The notes under the pieces: model-generated
What the model was told of the DNA's origin: nothing
The model's input: the letters and a program-made list of their open reading frames with translations, nothing else
The model's database searches: none
NCBI GenBank assembly: GCA_963728165.1
Contig: CAVSIY010000001.1
Coordinates: forward strand, 1 to 64,000
From: Hyphomicrobium_A sp963728165
GTDB taxonomy: Bacteria > Pseudomonadota > Alphaproteobacteria > Rhizobiales > Hyphomicrobiaceae
Length of the DNA: 64,000 nucleotides
Direction of reading: 5' to 3'
Shown: positions 1 through 7,565 of the stretch, in pieces
Numbering within the stretch: the stretch's first letter is position 1
Layout of the letters: every line of letters starts with the position of its first letter
Translations under genes and position numbers: made by a program

Positions 1-491
1 CAAGGATAAAATCGTCAAATGAAGTTGCTTTGCGTGCTTCCTTCGGCGAAGAGCGCCTAAATGCAGTCACGCACCGACTGCTGAAGAACCCTGTGCTAGC
101 GCCCATCCAAGCACCGCTTGACCTTCCGCAGTGGGTCACGAGCAGCGGATGGGATGTTTCTGTGACGACGTCAGCTCTTCCCTCAAGAGCGGTCGCGCGC
201 CGCTCACCGCGGCGCGTTCTGCAACGGGCTGATTGTGTTGAAAAACTCGATCAGACGTCGGACCAAGAGACGTTGGGGCGTGAACAGATAGAATCTCGTG
301 TCGACTACAACGACGATGCAGGAATCAAGTTTGATTGCTAGGGAGCATCAGGAATTGTGTTTCCGCTGAGACCTTGGCTGCATCCGTCATAATCTTTTTC
401 AATATAATCGGCCACTAGCTGACGTTTGAGCGGCTCCCAGGCGCACGAAGAAATCGCCTCCGACTAGCGTGAGGGCAGCGTAGGATAGCCA
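1..491. other. No convincing gene
   Basis: The first 490 bases hold only one open frame of note (30-341, + strand). Its product has no recognisable domain, no good ribosome binding site and a composition typical of chance translation of GC-rich DNA. From about 350 to 420 the DNA is more AT-rich and could carry the promoter of the gene starting at 492, but no clear -35/-10 pair can be named. Confidence 0.4.
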
Positions 492-1256
492 ATGAAAACG
501 TCGCCATATCCAATCGTCAGTCCGGATTTCATGGCCACGTATGATCATGCAAATCCGAGCGGTTATGCCAATGACGCCTGCAAATTGAATCGATTGGCGA
601 ATATCGGCATTGACTGTCGCAAGAGGCCTCGCGAGCCAATTGATCTCGACTTGTTGACGGACCGTAGCTACGCATTTCTGTGCGAAACCAGTGACGATGG
701 TTGGCTCATTGGCGGCGGAGACGCGACGAAACTCAAGCGTCCCGATACCGCGCACGCCGAAATTTGGCGCTTCGGCCCGGACAGGGAAGCAGATGGAGGC
801 ATACCCTTCGAAACAGTCGATGCGATCATGCGCGAAATCGCATTTGCTCCGATCCGGCTGAAGCCATTGCGCGTCAATCTTACGTCGACGAGCGAGCTTG
901 AGCTTTTGTGCGTGTACGAGCCGCGGTCCGTTGTCGGTCAGCTCTTCGGCATTCTGAGCAATGTGCTTGCCTGTCCATGCGGCGACTACGGCAATCCGTT
1001 TCACGTTACCATGACGCGCGGCGCCAAATTCCGAGCGGATGCGTTGAAAGCCGAATATTTCAACAGGATGAAAGACATCGTGGCCAGTTGGAATGCGCAG
1101 TATCCGGATGGAGTTATGTTCAACGACGGCGGCGTGGACCTTTTCGCAAACCGCGAGGAAATTCTCTTCCACTATGCCCCCCGCCTCAAAGAAGGCGTGG
1201 GTGCCGACCTCGATCAACTAAGGTCCATGCGTGCGAGCCGACGCCTCGAAGTCTGA
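492..1256 (+). CDS. Hypothetical protein, 254 aa
   Basis: I do not recognise a family. The predicted protein is 254 aa, has no signal peptide or membrane segment, and has the balanced composition of a real soluble cytosolic protein. A weak AGGA lies a few bases before the ATG. An HVTM segment near residue 177 and an HAEIW segment near residue 89 faintly recall the paired HxT/S motifs of 2H phosphoesterases, but the first is not canonical, so no function is assigned. The region is visibly less GC-rich than the core genes downstream, as expected of accessory DNA. A long antisense frame on the minus strand (399-1217) looks like a shadow. Confidence 0.55.
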   Translation: MKTSPYPIVSPDFMATYDHANPSGYANDACKLNRLANIGIDCRKRPREPIDLDLLTDRSYAFLCETSDDGWLIGGGDATKLKRPDTAHAEIWRFGPDREADGGIPFETVDAIMREIAFAPIRLKPLRVNLTSTSELELLCVYEPRSVVGQLFGILSNVLACPCGDYGNPFHVTMTRGAKFRADALKAEYFNRMKDIVASWNAQYPDGVMFNDGGVDLFANREEILFHYAPRLKEGVGADLDQLRSMRASRRLEV

Positions 1257-1510
1257 CCTCTACCGTGACCTTCTGGCTCTGATTAAATCGGGGAAGGTTC
1301 GACTGCTCGGCAACAGGCGCCTAATCACGCAACCAATCGGCTAGAACGCCGCACCGCGCGCCGCCGTGACAGCATCGACCATGCCCGGGCGACGTCGGAA
1401 GGCATCCGCGTCCTCACGTGTCGTTCCCGCGAAGGCGAGGAATCGAGTAACCACTTCGGGGGTAGGCTGGCCGCGACAAGGCCGCCTGACGCATAAGGGG
1501 GAAAGGAACG

Positions 1511-2194
1511 ATGCGCTTCGATTTGATGCGCCGCTTGGTTGCGGAAGCGTTGGGAACTGGCTCTCTGGTCTTGTGCATTGTCGGCTCGGGCATCATGGCC
1601 GAGAAGCTTGCGGGCGGGAACGGGGCGCTCGCGCTTCTCGGCAACTCGCTGCCGATCGGGGCGGTCCTGTTCGTGATCATCACTGTCTTTGAGCCCATCT
1701 CGGGGGCCCACTTCAATCCAGTGGTGAGCCTAGTCGCAACGTTGCGGGGCGAACTCGATCGCCGAACGGCGCTGGCTTACGTGGTGGTCCAAATCGTGGC
1801 CGGGTGCTTAGGTGCGGTGGTCGCGAATGTGATGTTTGACTTGAGCCCGCTGCAAATCGCGCAGACCGCGCGGACGGGGCCTGGTCCGTGGTTTGCCGAG
1901 TTCCTGGCTACGATGGGATTGCTCGGTACGATCCTCTGCTGTGCCCGCTTCAAGCCCGCTGCCACGGCGATGGCCGTCGCCCTTTACATCACCTCGGCCC
2001 AATGGTTCACAGCCTCGACCTCCTTTGCCAATCCGGCAGTCACCATCGCCCGGTCTTTGAGCAATACCTATACCGGCATTGCGCCGGCCCACGTGCCGGC
2101 CTTTCTCATCGCGGAGATCCTTGGCGCGCTCGCCGCCGCGACCGTATTCGGCTGGCTGCTCTCGCCAGGTAGCACGGCCGATAAGGCCGGGTAG
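1511..2194 (+). CDS. MIP family aquaporin
   Basis: A six-helix channel of the major intrinsic protein family in the inner membrane, expected to pass water or small neutral solutes such as glycerol or metalloid hydroxides. Both signature half-helix loops are present: HFNPVVS near residues 66-72 (NPV instead of the usual NPA) and FANPAVT near residues 171-177. The 227 aa length is normal for the family. The NPV first box and small size recall aquaporins of rhizobial arsenic loci (AqpS type), but no ars genes are adjacent, so the substrate is open. A GAAAGGAA ribosome binding site precedes the ATG. Confidence 0.85.
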   Translation: MRFDLMRRLVAEALGTGSLVLCIVGSGIMAEKLAGGNGALALLGNSLPIGAVLFVIITVFEPISGAHFNPVVSLVATLRGELDRRTALAYVVVQIVAGCLGAVVANVMFDLSPLQIAQTARTGPGPWFAEFLATMGLLGTILCCARFKPAATAMAVALYITSAQWFTASTSFANPAVTIARSLSNTYTGIAPAHVPAFLIAEILGALAAATVFGWLLSPGSTADKAG

Positions 2195-2363
2195 GACGTG
2201 GTCTGCCGCTGCCGGCCAAGAGGGCGGATGGGCGGACGGCACTGCGCGCGTCGGTGCGAGCGCGCAATCAGGACCTGTGCGCCACTTGGCTTTCGCTGCC
2301 GCCATTTCTCGACAAGCTGATCGAATCCCTCCACCGACTTGAGACCTTGATTGGGAGGGCTTC

Positions 2364-3107
2364 ATGCGCCGGCAACTTCTTCCAATCGTTGTCGCGTCGT
2401 CTCTGGTCTTTGCAGCCGCAGCTGCCCGCGCAGACGGCTACGAGCCGGTCGTCAGCGCCGCGCCCGTCCCGTTAGTCTCCAACTGGACCGGCTTCTACGC
2501 CAACGGCGGTATCGGCTACGGCCTGTGGGATGTTGAGACGACGACCGTCGACCCTGCCAGAGGCTGCGTATCCTGCGCCAGGACGGATCACGCCGGCAGG
2601 GGTTGGCTGGGCGAGGTCGGTCTCGGCTACGACTACCAATTCACCGACAGGATCGTGGGCGGCCTGCTCTTCAACTACGACTTCTCCGACATGCGAGGAA
2701 GAAGCAGCGATGCGGTCTTCACGACCGGCGACACCAGCGATGACAGGGCTTGGTTCATTGGCGCCCGCGCCGGCTGGCTGATGACGCCCGACATCCTCAA
2801 CTATTGGAGCGCCGGCTACACGCAGACGCACTTCTCAGGTGCGAGTTTGCACAACAGCTATACTGGCGCACTGCTGGTACCGCCTGCCCATTTGCAGAGC
2901 TACGACGCCGGTGGCTGGTTTCTTGGCGGCGGGCTGGAAGTGGCCATGCACGGCGGATGGTTCTGGCGCAGCGAGGTCCGCTATGCGGACTACAGCAACG
3001 GCGTGCGGCTAGAAACCGGAATCACCCCTCTTCTCTACCTGAACTTCGATCCCGTGGTAGGGACCGCGACCAGCGAGATCGTCTACAAGTTCGACTGGGG
3101 CCGTTGA
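2364..3107 (+). CDS. Outer-membrane beta-barrel protein (Omp25/RopB-like)
   Basis: A 247 aa exported protein with a signal peptide (positive start, alanine-rich core, cleavage near the Ala-Arg-Ala-Asp at residues 21-24). The mature start contains the NWTGFYANGGIGYG pattern typical of rhizobial Omp25/RopB porin-like barrels, followed by alternating aromatic beta strands and a C-terminal aromatic strand ending in FDWGR. It should form an 8-stranded barrel in the outer membrane. A GGGAGG ribosome binding site lies directly upstream. It stands alone after the aquaporin. The exact role is unknown; the family is usually structural and surface exposed. Confidence 0.8.
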   Translation: MRRQLLPIVVASSLVFAAAAARADGYEPVVSAAPVPLVSNWTGFYANGGIGYGLWDVETTTVDPARGCVSCARTDHAGRGWLGEVGLGYDYQFTDRIVGGLLFNYDFSDMRGRSSDAVFTTGDTSDDRAWFIGARAGWLMTPDILNYWSAGYTQTHFSGASLHNSYTGALLVPPAHLQSYDAGGWFLGGGLEVAMHGGWFWRSEVRYADYSNGVRLETGITPLLYLNFDPVVGTATSEIVYKFDWGR

Positions 3108-3254
3108 TCTCCTATCAGCGGCCGCGTCTGCCGTTGGGCCGCATTAACCCTTGGTTGTCGATCTATCGCAAAGGTCATTCCGGCAGGTCGCGACATCGAT
3201 AGGCTCAAGACCGTGCCGTCTCCGCGCTCACATCGGGCTCTGGTGAGAGACGTT

Positions 3255-3407
3255 ATGAAATATGCGCTGATGATCTTCGTGCTCGGGCACTCTGTGCAGA
3301 TGGACAGCGGTCTGTCGCGCCAAGAGTGCATGGCGCGCATTGCCTACTATAAGGTGCACGGCGTGCCGCGTAAGGGTGGCACGGTGGTGTGTGTGAGGAG
3401 AGAGTGA
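3255..3407 (+). CDS. Small exported hypothetical protein, 50 aa
   Basis: A possible 50-residue protein starting MKYALMIFVLG, which looks like a short hydrophobic secretion or membrane segment, followed by a small domain with two cysteines (SRQECMARI and VVCVRRE). An ATG further upstream at 3213 is in frame, but the ATG at 3255 has a GAGAG ribosome binding site and gives the better N-terminus. Small proteins of this layout are common and uncharacterised in rhizobia. I cannot name a function, and it may not be expressed. Confidence 0.4.
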   Translation: MKYALMIFVLGHSVQMDSGLSRQECMARIAYYKVHGVPRKGGTVVCVRRE

Positions 3408-3505
3408 GCGTGCGATGGCGGGCGCCACCTTTCCTATCTGACGACAGCCGGCCTGTGATCGTGAGCCCAATCTTGAACTCCTGTCCGTCGTGCGCGCCGC
3501 TCGAC

Positions 3506-3994
3506 CTAATAGGGGTGGTCGCGCAGCCTGATCCTGAACAGGAGAAGCGAGACGGCCTGACCTCCGAGGGTGAACGCGGCGACGATGACGGCGACGTCGG
3601 CAAGCGTGAGGCCGAGATCCCCCATGGAGGCCAGCGCCGGAAACAGCGACTCGGGGATCTGGTCGAGCCCCCAGGCGCGGCTGCTCGGCGGCATGCCCAA
3701 TCTGCGCTTTACAAAGCTCGAGAAGAGGTCGCCGGCCATGGCGGCCGCTCCGACGACGAGACCCGAGGTCCAGGCCAAACCGAGGAGCGGCGCTAGGAGC
3801 GCGGCTGCGAGCACGCCCACGATGATGCCGCGGATGGTCTTGGAGGTCCCGAACAAGGGATGGCCATCCGCCAAGGCCCGCCCCCCATCGAGCGGATAGT
3901 CGAGATAGGAGCCTAATAGCTTCTTGGCGAGGAGCGGCGCGCCGTTGGCGGCGGCGAGCAGGATCAGGACTTTGACAATAAGCTCGAGCTGCAT
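3506..3994 (-). CDS. CDP-archaeol synthase-like (CarS family) membrane protein
   Basis: A 162 aa integral membrane protein with about five hydrophobic helices. The motif GDLFSSFVKRRLG near residues 90-102, followed by GLDQIPESLFPA near 110-121, is the signature of the CarS/DUF46 family, whose archaeal members transfer a CMP headgroup to archaetidic lipid (CDP-archaeol synthesis), related in fold to bacterial CdsA. The 162 aa length fits. Bacteria do not make archaeol, so the substrate here is probably another CTP-activated lipid; this is inference. The gene is on the opposite strand to its neighbours and is not in an obvious operon. It reads divergently from the EF-hand gene at 4237. Confidence 0.75.
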   Translation of the reverse strand: MQLELIVKVLILLAAANGAPLLAKKLLGSYLDYPLDGGRALADGHPLFGTSKTIRGIIVGVLAAALLAPLLGLAWTSGLVVGAAAMAGDLFSSFVKRRLGMPPSSRAWGLDQIPESLFPALASMGDLGLTLADVAVIVAAFTLGGQAVSLLLFRIRLRDHPY

Positions 3995-4236
3995 CGCTCC
4001 CGTGACTTCTAGACGCGCGACCTACGTTGCTTCTAACCCAGATCACGGAGATGTGCAGCTTGCACCTGAAATTCTGGAAGCGCCCATAACCTGACGGCTT
4101 AATTCAACTTTTGCGCAGATCGTGGGAAGAGGGCCAAGACCATAGACACCGTACACGGCCTCCTGACTTGGAACCTTCGCCACAAGGCCCGTATTGCAAC
4201 CAGCAGACGAGAGGAAACGTAGCTGGAGATCAGGAA

Positions 4237-4650
4237 ATGATTGCAAGACTTATGGTCGGGATGACGTTTTTGCTGGGCAGTGCCGTTATGCTCTGTGGGC
4301 CCGCGATGGCCAAGGACACGACCGTCGACGCGGCTTTGATGAAGACGCTCGATCCGGATGGCGACGGTACCGTCGATCTGGCCGAGGCCAAAGCGGCGGG
4401 CGCCGCCATGTTCAAGAAGCTCAACACCGACGACGACGACACGCTCAGCATGAAGGAGCTCGGCGACCGCGTCAGCGCCGACGAGTTCAAGGCGGCCGAT
4501 CCTGACGGCGATGGCACGCTGGACGAGGCCGAGTACGCAGACCTCGTCGAGACGCTGTTCAAAGCCGCCGATCCCGATGACGACGGCACGCTGGACGAGG
4601 CCGAGCTCAAGTCGGCGGCGGGCCAGAAGCTATTGGCCGTCATCGCCTGA
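4237..4650 (+). CDS. lanM: Lanmodulin-like EF-hand lanthanide-binding protein
   Basis: A 137 aa exported acidic protein with a signal peptide (residues 1 to about 25, ending AMA). Four 12-residue EF-hand loops lie at about 39-50, 63-74, 88-99 and 112-123. Loops 1, 3 and 4 follow DPDxDGTxDxxE, with proline at position 2 and aspartate at position 9, and the loops are separated by only 12-13 residues. Both traits are the known hallmarks of lanmodulin, the periplasmic picomolar lanthanide binder of methylotrophs; calmodulin-type EF hands have longer spacers and no proline. Loop 2 (NTDDDDTLSMKE) lacks the proline and the position-9 Asp and is probably weak. A strong terminator follows at 4692, so the gene is monocistronic. 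The alternative is a generic EF-hand calcium protein, which I find less likely. Confidence 0.8.
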   Translation: MIARLMVGMTFLLGSAVMLCGPAMAKDTTVDAALMKTLDPDGDGTVDLAEAKAAGAAMFKKLNTDDDDTLSMKELGDRVSADEFKAADPDGDGTLDEAEYADLVETLFKAADPDDDGTLDEAELKSAAGQKLLAVIA

Positions 4651-4691
4651 TCGAGGCGCCTTTTCCCCCTCACGCGCAATCACGGCGCGTC

Positions 4692-4725
4692 GGTGTCAGA
4701 CTCTCCGAGTCTGACACCTTTTTTT
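4692..4725 (+). terminator. Rho-independent terminator after lanM-like gene
   Basis: A perfect 12-bp stem (GGTGTCAGACTC / GAGTCTGACACC, 4692-4703 and 4707-4718) with a 3-base loop is followed by seven T residues (4719-4725). It lies 42 bases past the stop codon of the EF-hand gene. Nearly the same stem recurs at 56808. Confidence 0.9.
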
Positions 4726-4745
4726 GCGCGCAGCCACCCACGCAC

Positions 4746-4824
4746 GGGATGACGGGTGGTGGCGTGACCCGCGCGGGATGACCGGTGAGATAGCCGCGGC
4801 TTCCCCATAACGGGGATGACGTAT
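4746..4824. repeat. Three spaced GGGATGAC copies
   Basis: The octamer GGGATGAC occurs three times at roughly 33-36 base spacing between the terminator and the end of hemB, embedded in similar GC-rich flanks. It looks like a decayed intergenic repeat, as often found in Hyphomicrobiales. No function can be read from it. Confidence 0.3.
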
Positions 4825-4841
4825 CAAACGGGCGAGAAGTT

Positions 4842-5945
4842 TCAGTCAGCGTCTTTCAGCAGCCGCGCCGCACGCGGGGCAAAGTAGGTGAGGATGCCGC
4901 GTGCGCCCGCGCGCTTGAAGGCAAGCAAGCTCTCCATCATCACCGCGTCGCCGTCGAGCCAGCCGGCATCGGCAGCCCCCTGCAGCATCGCGTACTCGCC
5001 CGACACCTGGTAGGCGAAGGTCGGCACGTGGAACGTCTCGGCCACGCGGCGCACGATGTCGAGATAGGCCATGCCGGGCTTCACCATCACCATGTCGGCA
5101 CCCTCGGCGAGATCGAGCGCCACCTCGCGCAGCGCTTCGTCGGAGTTGGTGGGGTCCATCTGATAAGAGCGCTTGTCGCGGATCGCGTTCTGGGAGGCGA
5201 GCTGCACCGATGAGCCGACCGCGTCGCGGAAGGGCCCGTAGAATGCCGACGCGAACTTGGCCGCATAGGCCATGATCAGCGTGTTGGTGTGGCCATGCGC
5301 TTCCAGGCTCGTGCGGATGGCGCCGACGCGCCCGTCCATCATGTCGGAGGGCGCCAGGATGTCGGCGCCGGCGTCGGCCTGCACCAGCGACTGGCGCACG
5401 AGCGCCTCGATCGTCTCGTCGTTGGCGATCTCGCCGTTGCGTATGAGCCCGTCGTGACCGTGGCTGGTGTAGGGATCGAGCGCGACGTCGAGCACGACGC
5501 CGAGGTTGAGGCGAGCGTCCTTGATGGCGCGGGTGGCGCGGCAGACGAGGTTCTCTGAGTTGAAGGCCTCGCGCCCGTCGTCTGAGCGCAGCTTGGGCTC
5601 GGTGTTGGGAAAGAGCGCGACCGCCGGGATGCCGAGCTTCACGGCGTTCTCGGCGGCGGCGACGACATTGTCGATGGAGAGGCGCTCGATCCCCGGCATG
5701 GAGGCAATGGGCACGCGCTTGTTGCGGCCCTCGACCACGAACAGCGGCCAGATCAGGTCATCGGCGCTCAAGCTGTGCTCGGCCACCAGCCGGCGCGACC
5801 AGGACGTGCGCCGGGTGCGCCGCAGGCGCACGCCCGGAAACGCACCGGGGAACGCGGCCGGCGCCGACGGCGCCGGCTCGGCGCGCGCGGTCTCGATGCG
5901 GCGGGCGGCCGGTTTCAGGTCTGGCATCGGAGAGCGGGGTTTCAT
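4842..5945 (-). CDS. hemB: Delta-aminolevulinic acid dehydratase (porphobilinogen synthase)
   Basis: Condenses two 5-aminolevulinate molecules to porphobilinogen, the second committed step of haem synthesis after HemA (here at 11121). The two active-site lysine regions are visible, MAYAAKFASAFYGPFRDA and MVMVKPGMAYLD (the Schiff-base lysine). The metal region reads DVALDPYTSHGHDG, with aspartates where zinc enzymes have cysteines, so this should be the magnesium-dependent form known from Bradyrhizobium. The chosen ATG at 5945 gives 367 aa; a second start at 5927 gives 361 aa, and the region upstream of 5945 in frame looks non-coding. The N-terminal 35 residues are low complexity. Standing alone, it faces the LanM terminator. 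Confidence 0.95.
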   Translation of the reverse strand: MKPRSPMPDLKPAARRIETARAEPAPSAPAAFPGAFPGVRLRRTRRTSWSRRLVAEHSLSADDLIWPLFVVEGRNKRVPIASMPGIERLSIDNVVAAAENAVKLGIPAVALFPNTEPKLRSDDGREAFNSENLVCRATRAIKDARLNLGVVLDVALDPYTSHGHDGLIRNGEIANDETIEALVRQSLVQADAGADILAPSDMMDGRVGAIRTSLEAHGHTNTLIMAYAAKFASAFYGPFRDAVGSSVQLASQNAIRDKRSYQMDPTNSDEALREVALDLAEGADMVMVKPGMAYLDIVRRVAETFHVPTFAYQVSGEYAMLQGAADAGWLDGDAVMMESLLAFKRAGARGILTYFAPRAARLLKDAD

Positions 5946-6027
5946 GCGTTGGCGTCCAAGACTGCCAAACCACCCTCGCCGCACACGACCTCTTTGGCAA
6001 GGGGCAGGGCCGTTCGCAGCTAACAAG

Positions 6028-6040
6028 TTTAGAACGTTTC
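6028..6040. promoter_or_regulatory. Possible iron-control element (Irr/ICE-like) upstream of hemB
   Basis: TTTAGAACGTTTC lies about 83 bases upstream of the hemB start. It matches the left half and centre of the rhizobial ICE consensus (TTTAGAA-N3-TTCTAAA) but not the right end. Irr control of hemB is known in Bradyrhizobium, which makes the site plausible, but half a motif is weak evidence. Confidence 0.25.
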
Positions 6041-6042
6041 AT

Positions 6043-6189
6043 CCCCTCACCCGCTCGCTTGGCCTTTGCCAAGCTCGCGACCTCTCCCTCTGGGAGAGGT
6101 GAAGGAGCGGCCGCTCGCACAACACCACCTCTCCCGTGGGGAGAGGTCGGCCGGCAATCGCGCGTTGCGCGATGCGGCCGGGTGAGGGG
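6043..6189. repeat. Palindromic intergenic repeat, family A, copy 1
   Basis: A 147-base element bounded by a 10-bp inverted repeat (CCCCTCACCC at 6043-6052, GGGTGAGGGG at 6180-6189). Inside are two hairpins of the form CCTCTCCC-loop-GGGAGAGG at about 6081-6100 and 6127-6147, so the whole is two half-units in opposite orientation. The same modules recur in swapped order at 54259-54403. This resembles the RPE/REP-type dispersed palindromes of Rhizobiales. It fills the space between extensin-like and hemB genes. Confidence 0.8.
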
Positions 6190-6210
6190 AGAGTCACAAG
6201 ACGGAAATAT

Positions 6211-7377
6211 CTAGTCGCAGATTTTTTTGTACGTCCTCGTCGCCATGTCGACGTGAAAATGATTGCGGTGGTCTTCATTTGCCTCGGGCCCCAAGGTCGT
6301 GCCGAAGATGCGGCAGGCGGCCGCGTGGGCTGCGCGCAGGAAGCGCGAGTGCGGGCCGGGCGCCGGCACCCCCAACGACTGCGGGCTCAGCGCTGCCACC
6401 GTCGCTGGAGCGTCCTGGCTGCCTTCCGCTTTCGGGCCGCCGAGCCGGGCTGCGACCTCCAGCGCGTGCGGCTTGGGCGCGCCCGGCAGCGTGACGGTGA
6501 TCTTGTCGACGCCGTCGGCACGCGTGCGGGTGACGAGGCCTGCACCCGGCGTGCCGAGCGTCGAGGCGACGGCCGTCGGCGCTTGCGCGTTGCTGGGCTT
6601 GGCTTTGCCGTCCTTGAGGTTTTTCTGCGCCGCCTTGTCGGCCTCAGCGCGCGCTGTCGCCTCCTTCTCGGCTGCGGCCTTGGCGGCGGCGATCTGCGCG
6701 GCAATCTCACGCTGTGTGGTGCCCCACGCGTCGAGCACGCGCGCAGTCTTGCCCGACTGGGTTGCGAAGCCGCGGATGTCGAGGGCGTCGGCGAAGGCGT
6801 GCTCACTCAGCCTGTGAGCGCGGCGTCCGGTGGAGGCGCGGCAGGAGTAATCGCTCATCACCTCGACCTTGGTGATCTTCTCGCCCAGGTGCTTCATGGC
6901 GAGTGGCTGCAGGTCCCTGGTGATCCAGGTGTTGAGCGCCGCTGCCATCTGGCAGTTGACGAGAGCGGGCGGAGAGAAGCTCACCTGCGGGCTCTTGCCC
7001 AGACTCATGAGCCGTATGGGCGCGGGCGCCCCGCACTTGCCCTCCTGGATCGGCGGAAGCGGAAGGTAGACCGCGTCGACGTTCTTGAGAATTTGGGCGC
7101 AGCGCGCTTGCGCGGCGGCGATCTCTTGTGGTGTCCAGGTCTGCGGAACGGCCGCCGCTCCCTTGGCGGTCTTGCGCTCGGGCAGGGGAGGAATAGGAGC
7201 GGGCGCGTGTTTGGCCCCGGCCTTATCCCGTGCCCGGTGCGACACGGTGCCCGCGTGCGCGTCGTTGGCGGCGACCACAGACACGGCCGACCAGGGCGCC
7301 GGGACATTCCCTGCGGCGGCCTCGAATGCCCAGACCGGGCCCAGGAGAAACGCGAGGACGAGGGCACATCGAAGCAT
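6211..7377 (-). CDS. Extensin-like C-terminal domain protein
   Basis: A secreted or periplasmic protein with a signal peptide at residues 1 to about 20 (MLRCALVLAFLLGPVWAF) and an extensin-like C domain (Pfam PF06904), recognised from CGAPAPIRL, the SYSCR and RLSEHAFADALDIRGF segments and the closing DHRNHFHVD. The His/Asp-rich SEHAFADALD and HRNHFH motifs recall the zinc sites of LAS-type peptidases (D-Ala-D-Ala carboxypeptidase fold), so a peptidoglycan role is likely. An insertion of about 100 low-complexity residues rich in Ala/Lys splits the domain. The ATG at 7377 has a TGGAG ribosome binding site and is preferred to the ATG at 7401. Length 388 aa. Confidence 0.85.
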   Translation of the reverse strand: MLRCALVLAFLLGPVWAFEAAAGNVPAPWSAVSVVAANDAHAGTVSHRARDKAGAKHAPAPIPPLPERKTAKGAAAVPQTWTPQEIAAAQARCAQILKNVDAVYLPLPPIQEGKCGAPAPIRLMSLGKSPQVSFSPPALVNCQMAAALNTWITRDLQPLAMKHLGEKITKVEVMSDYSCRASTGRRAHRLSEHAFADALDIRGFATQSGKTARVLDAWGTTQREIAAQIAAAKAAAEKEATARAEADKAAQKNLKDGKAKPSNAQAPTAVASTLGTPGAGLVTRTRADGVDKITVTLPGAPKPHALEVAARLGGPKAEGSQDAPATVAALSPQSLGVPAPGPHSRFLRAAHAAACRIFGTTLGPEANEDHRNHFHVDMATRTYKKICD

Positions 7378-7565
7378 GGATCGGAACTCCACGAGGCTCA
7401 TGGTTCACGCTCGTTTAGGCTGTGGCGACGCGAATCGAGGCCCGAAGTTTCATCGCGGGACAGCCCGGTGTATAGCTCCGATTTGGTCCAATTCATGATC
7501 GGGGCGAAGCGTTCCACAAGGGTGCGAGGACTTGAACTGTGCAGCACGACGTCATCAGGGGGGAC

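Noticed and set aside
30..341. Short open frame at the left edge
   Set aside because: No domain, no good ribosome binding site and a chance-like composition; not called as a gene.
1421..1451. TCGTTCCCGCGAAGGCGAGGAA hairpin-like sequence resembling common bacterial REP elements
   Set aside because: Single copy with weak symmetry in this window; not enough to call a repeat.
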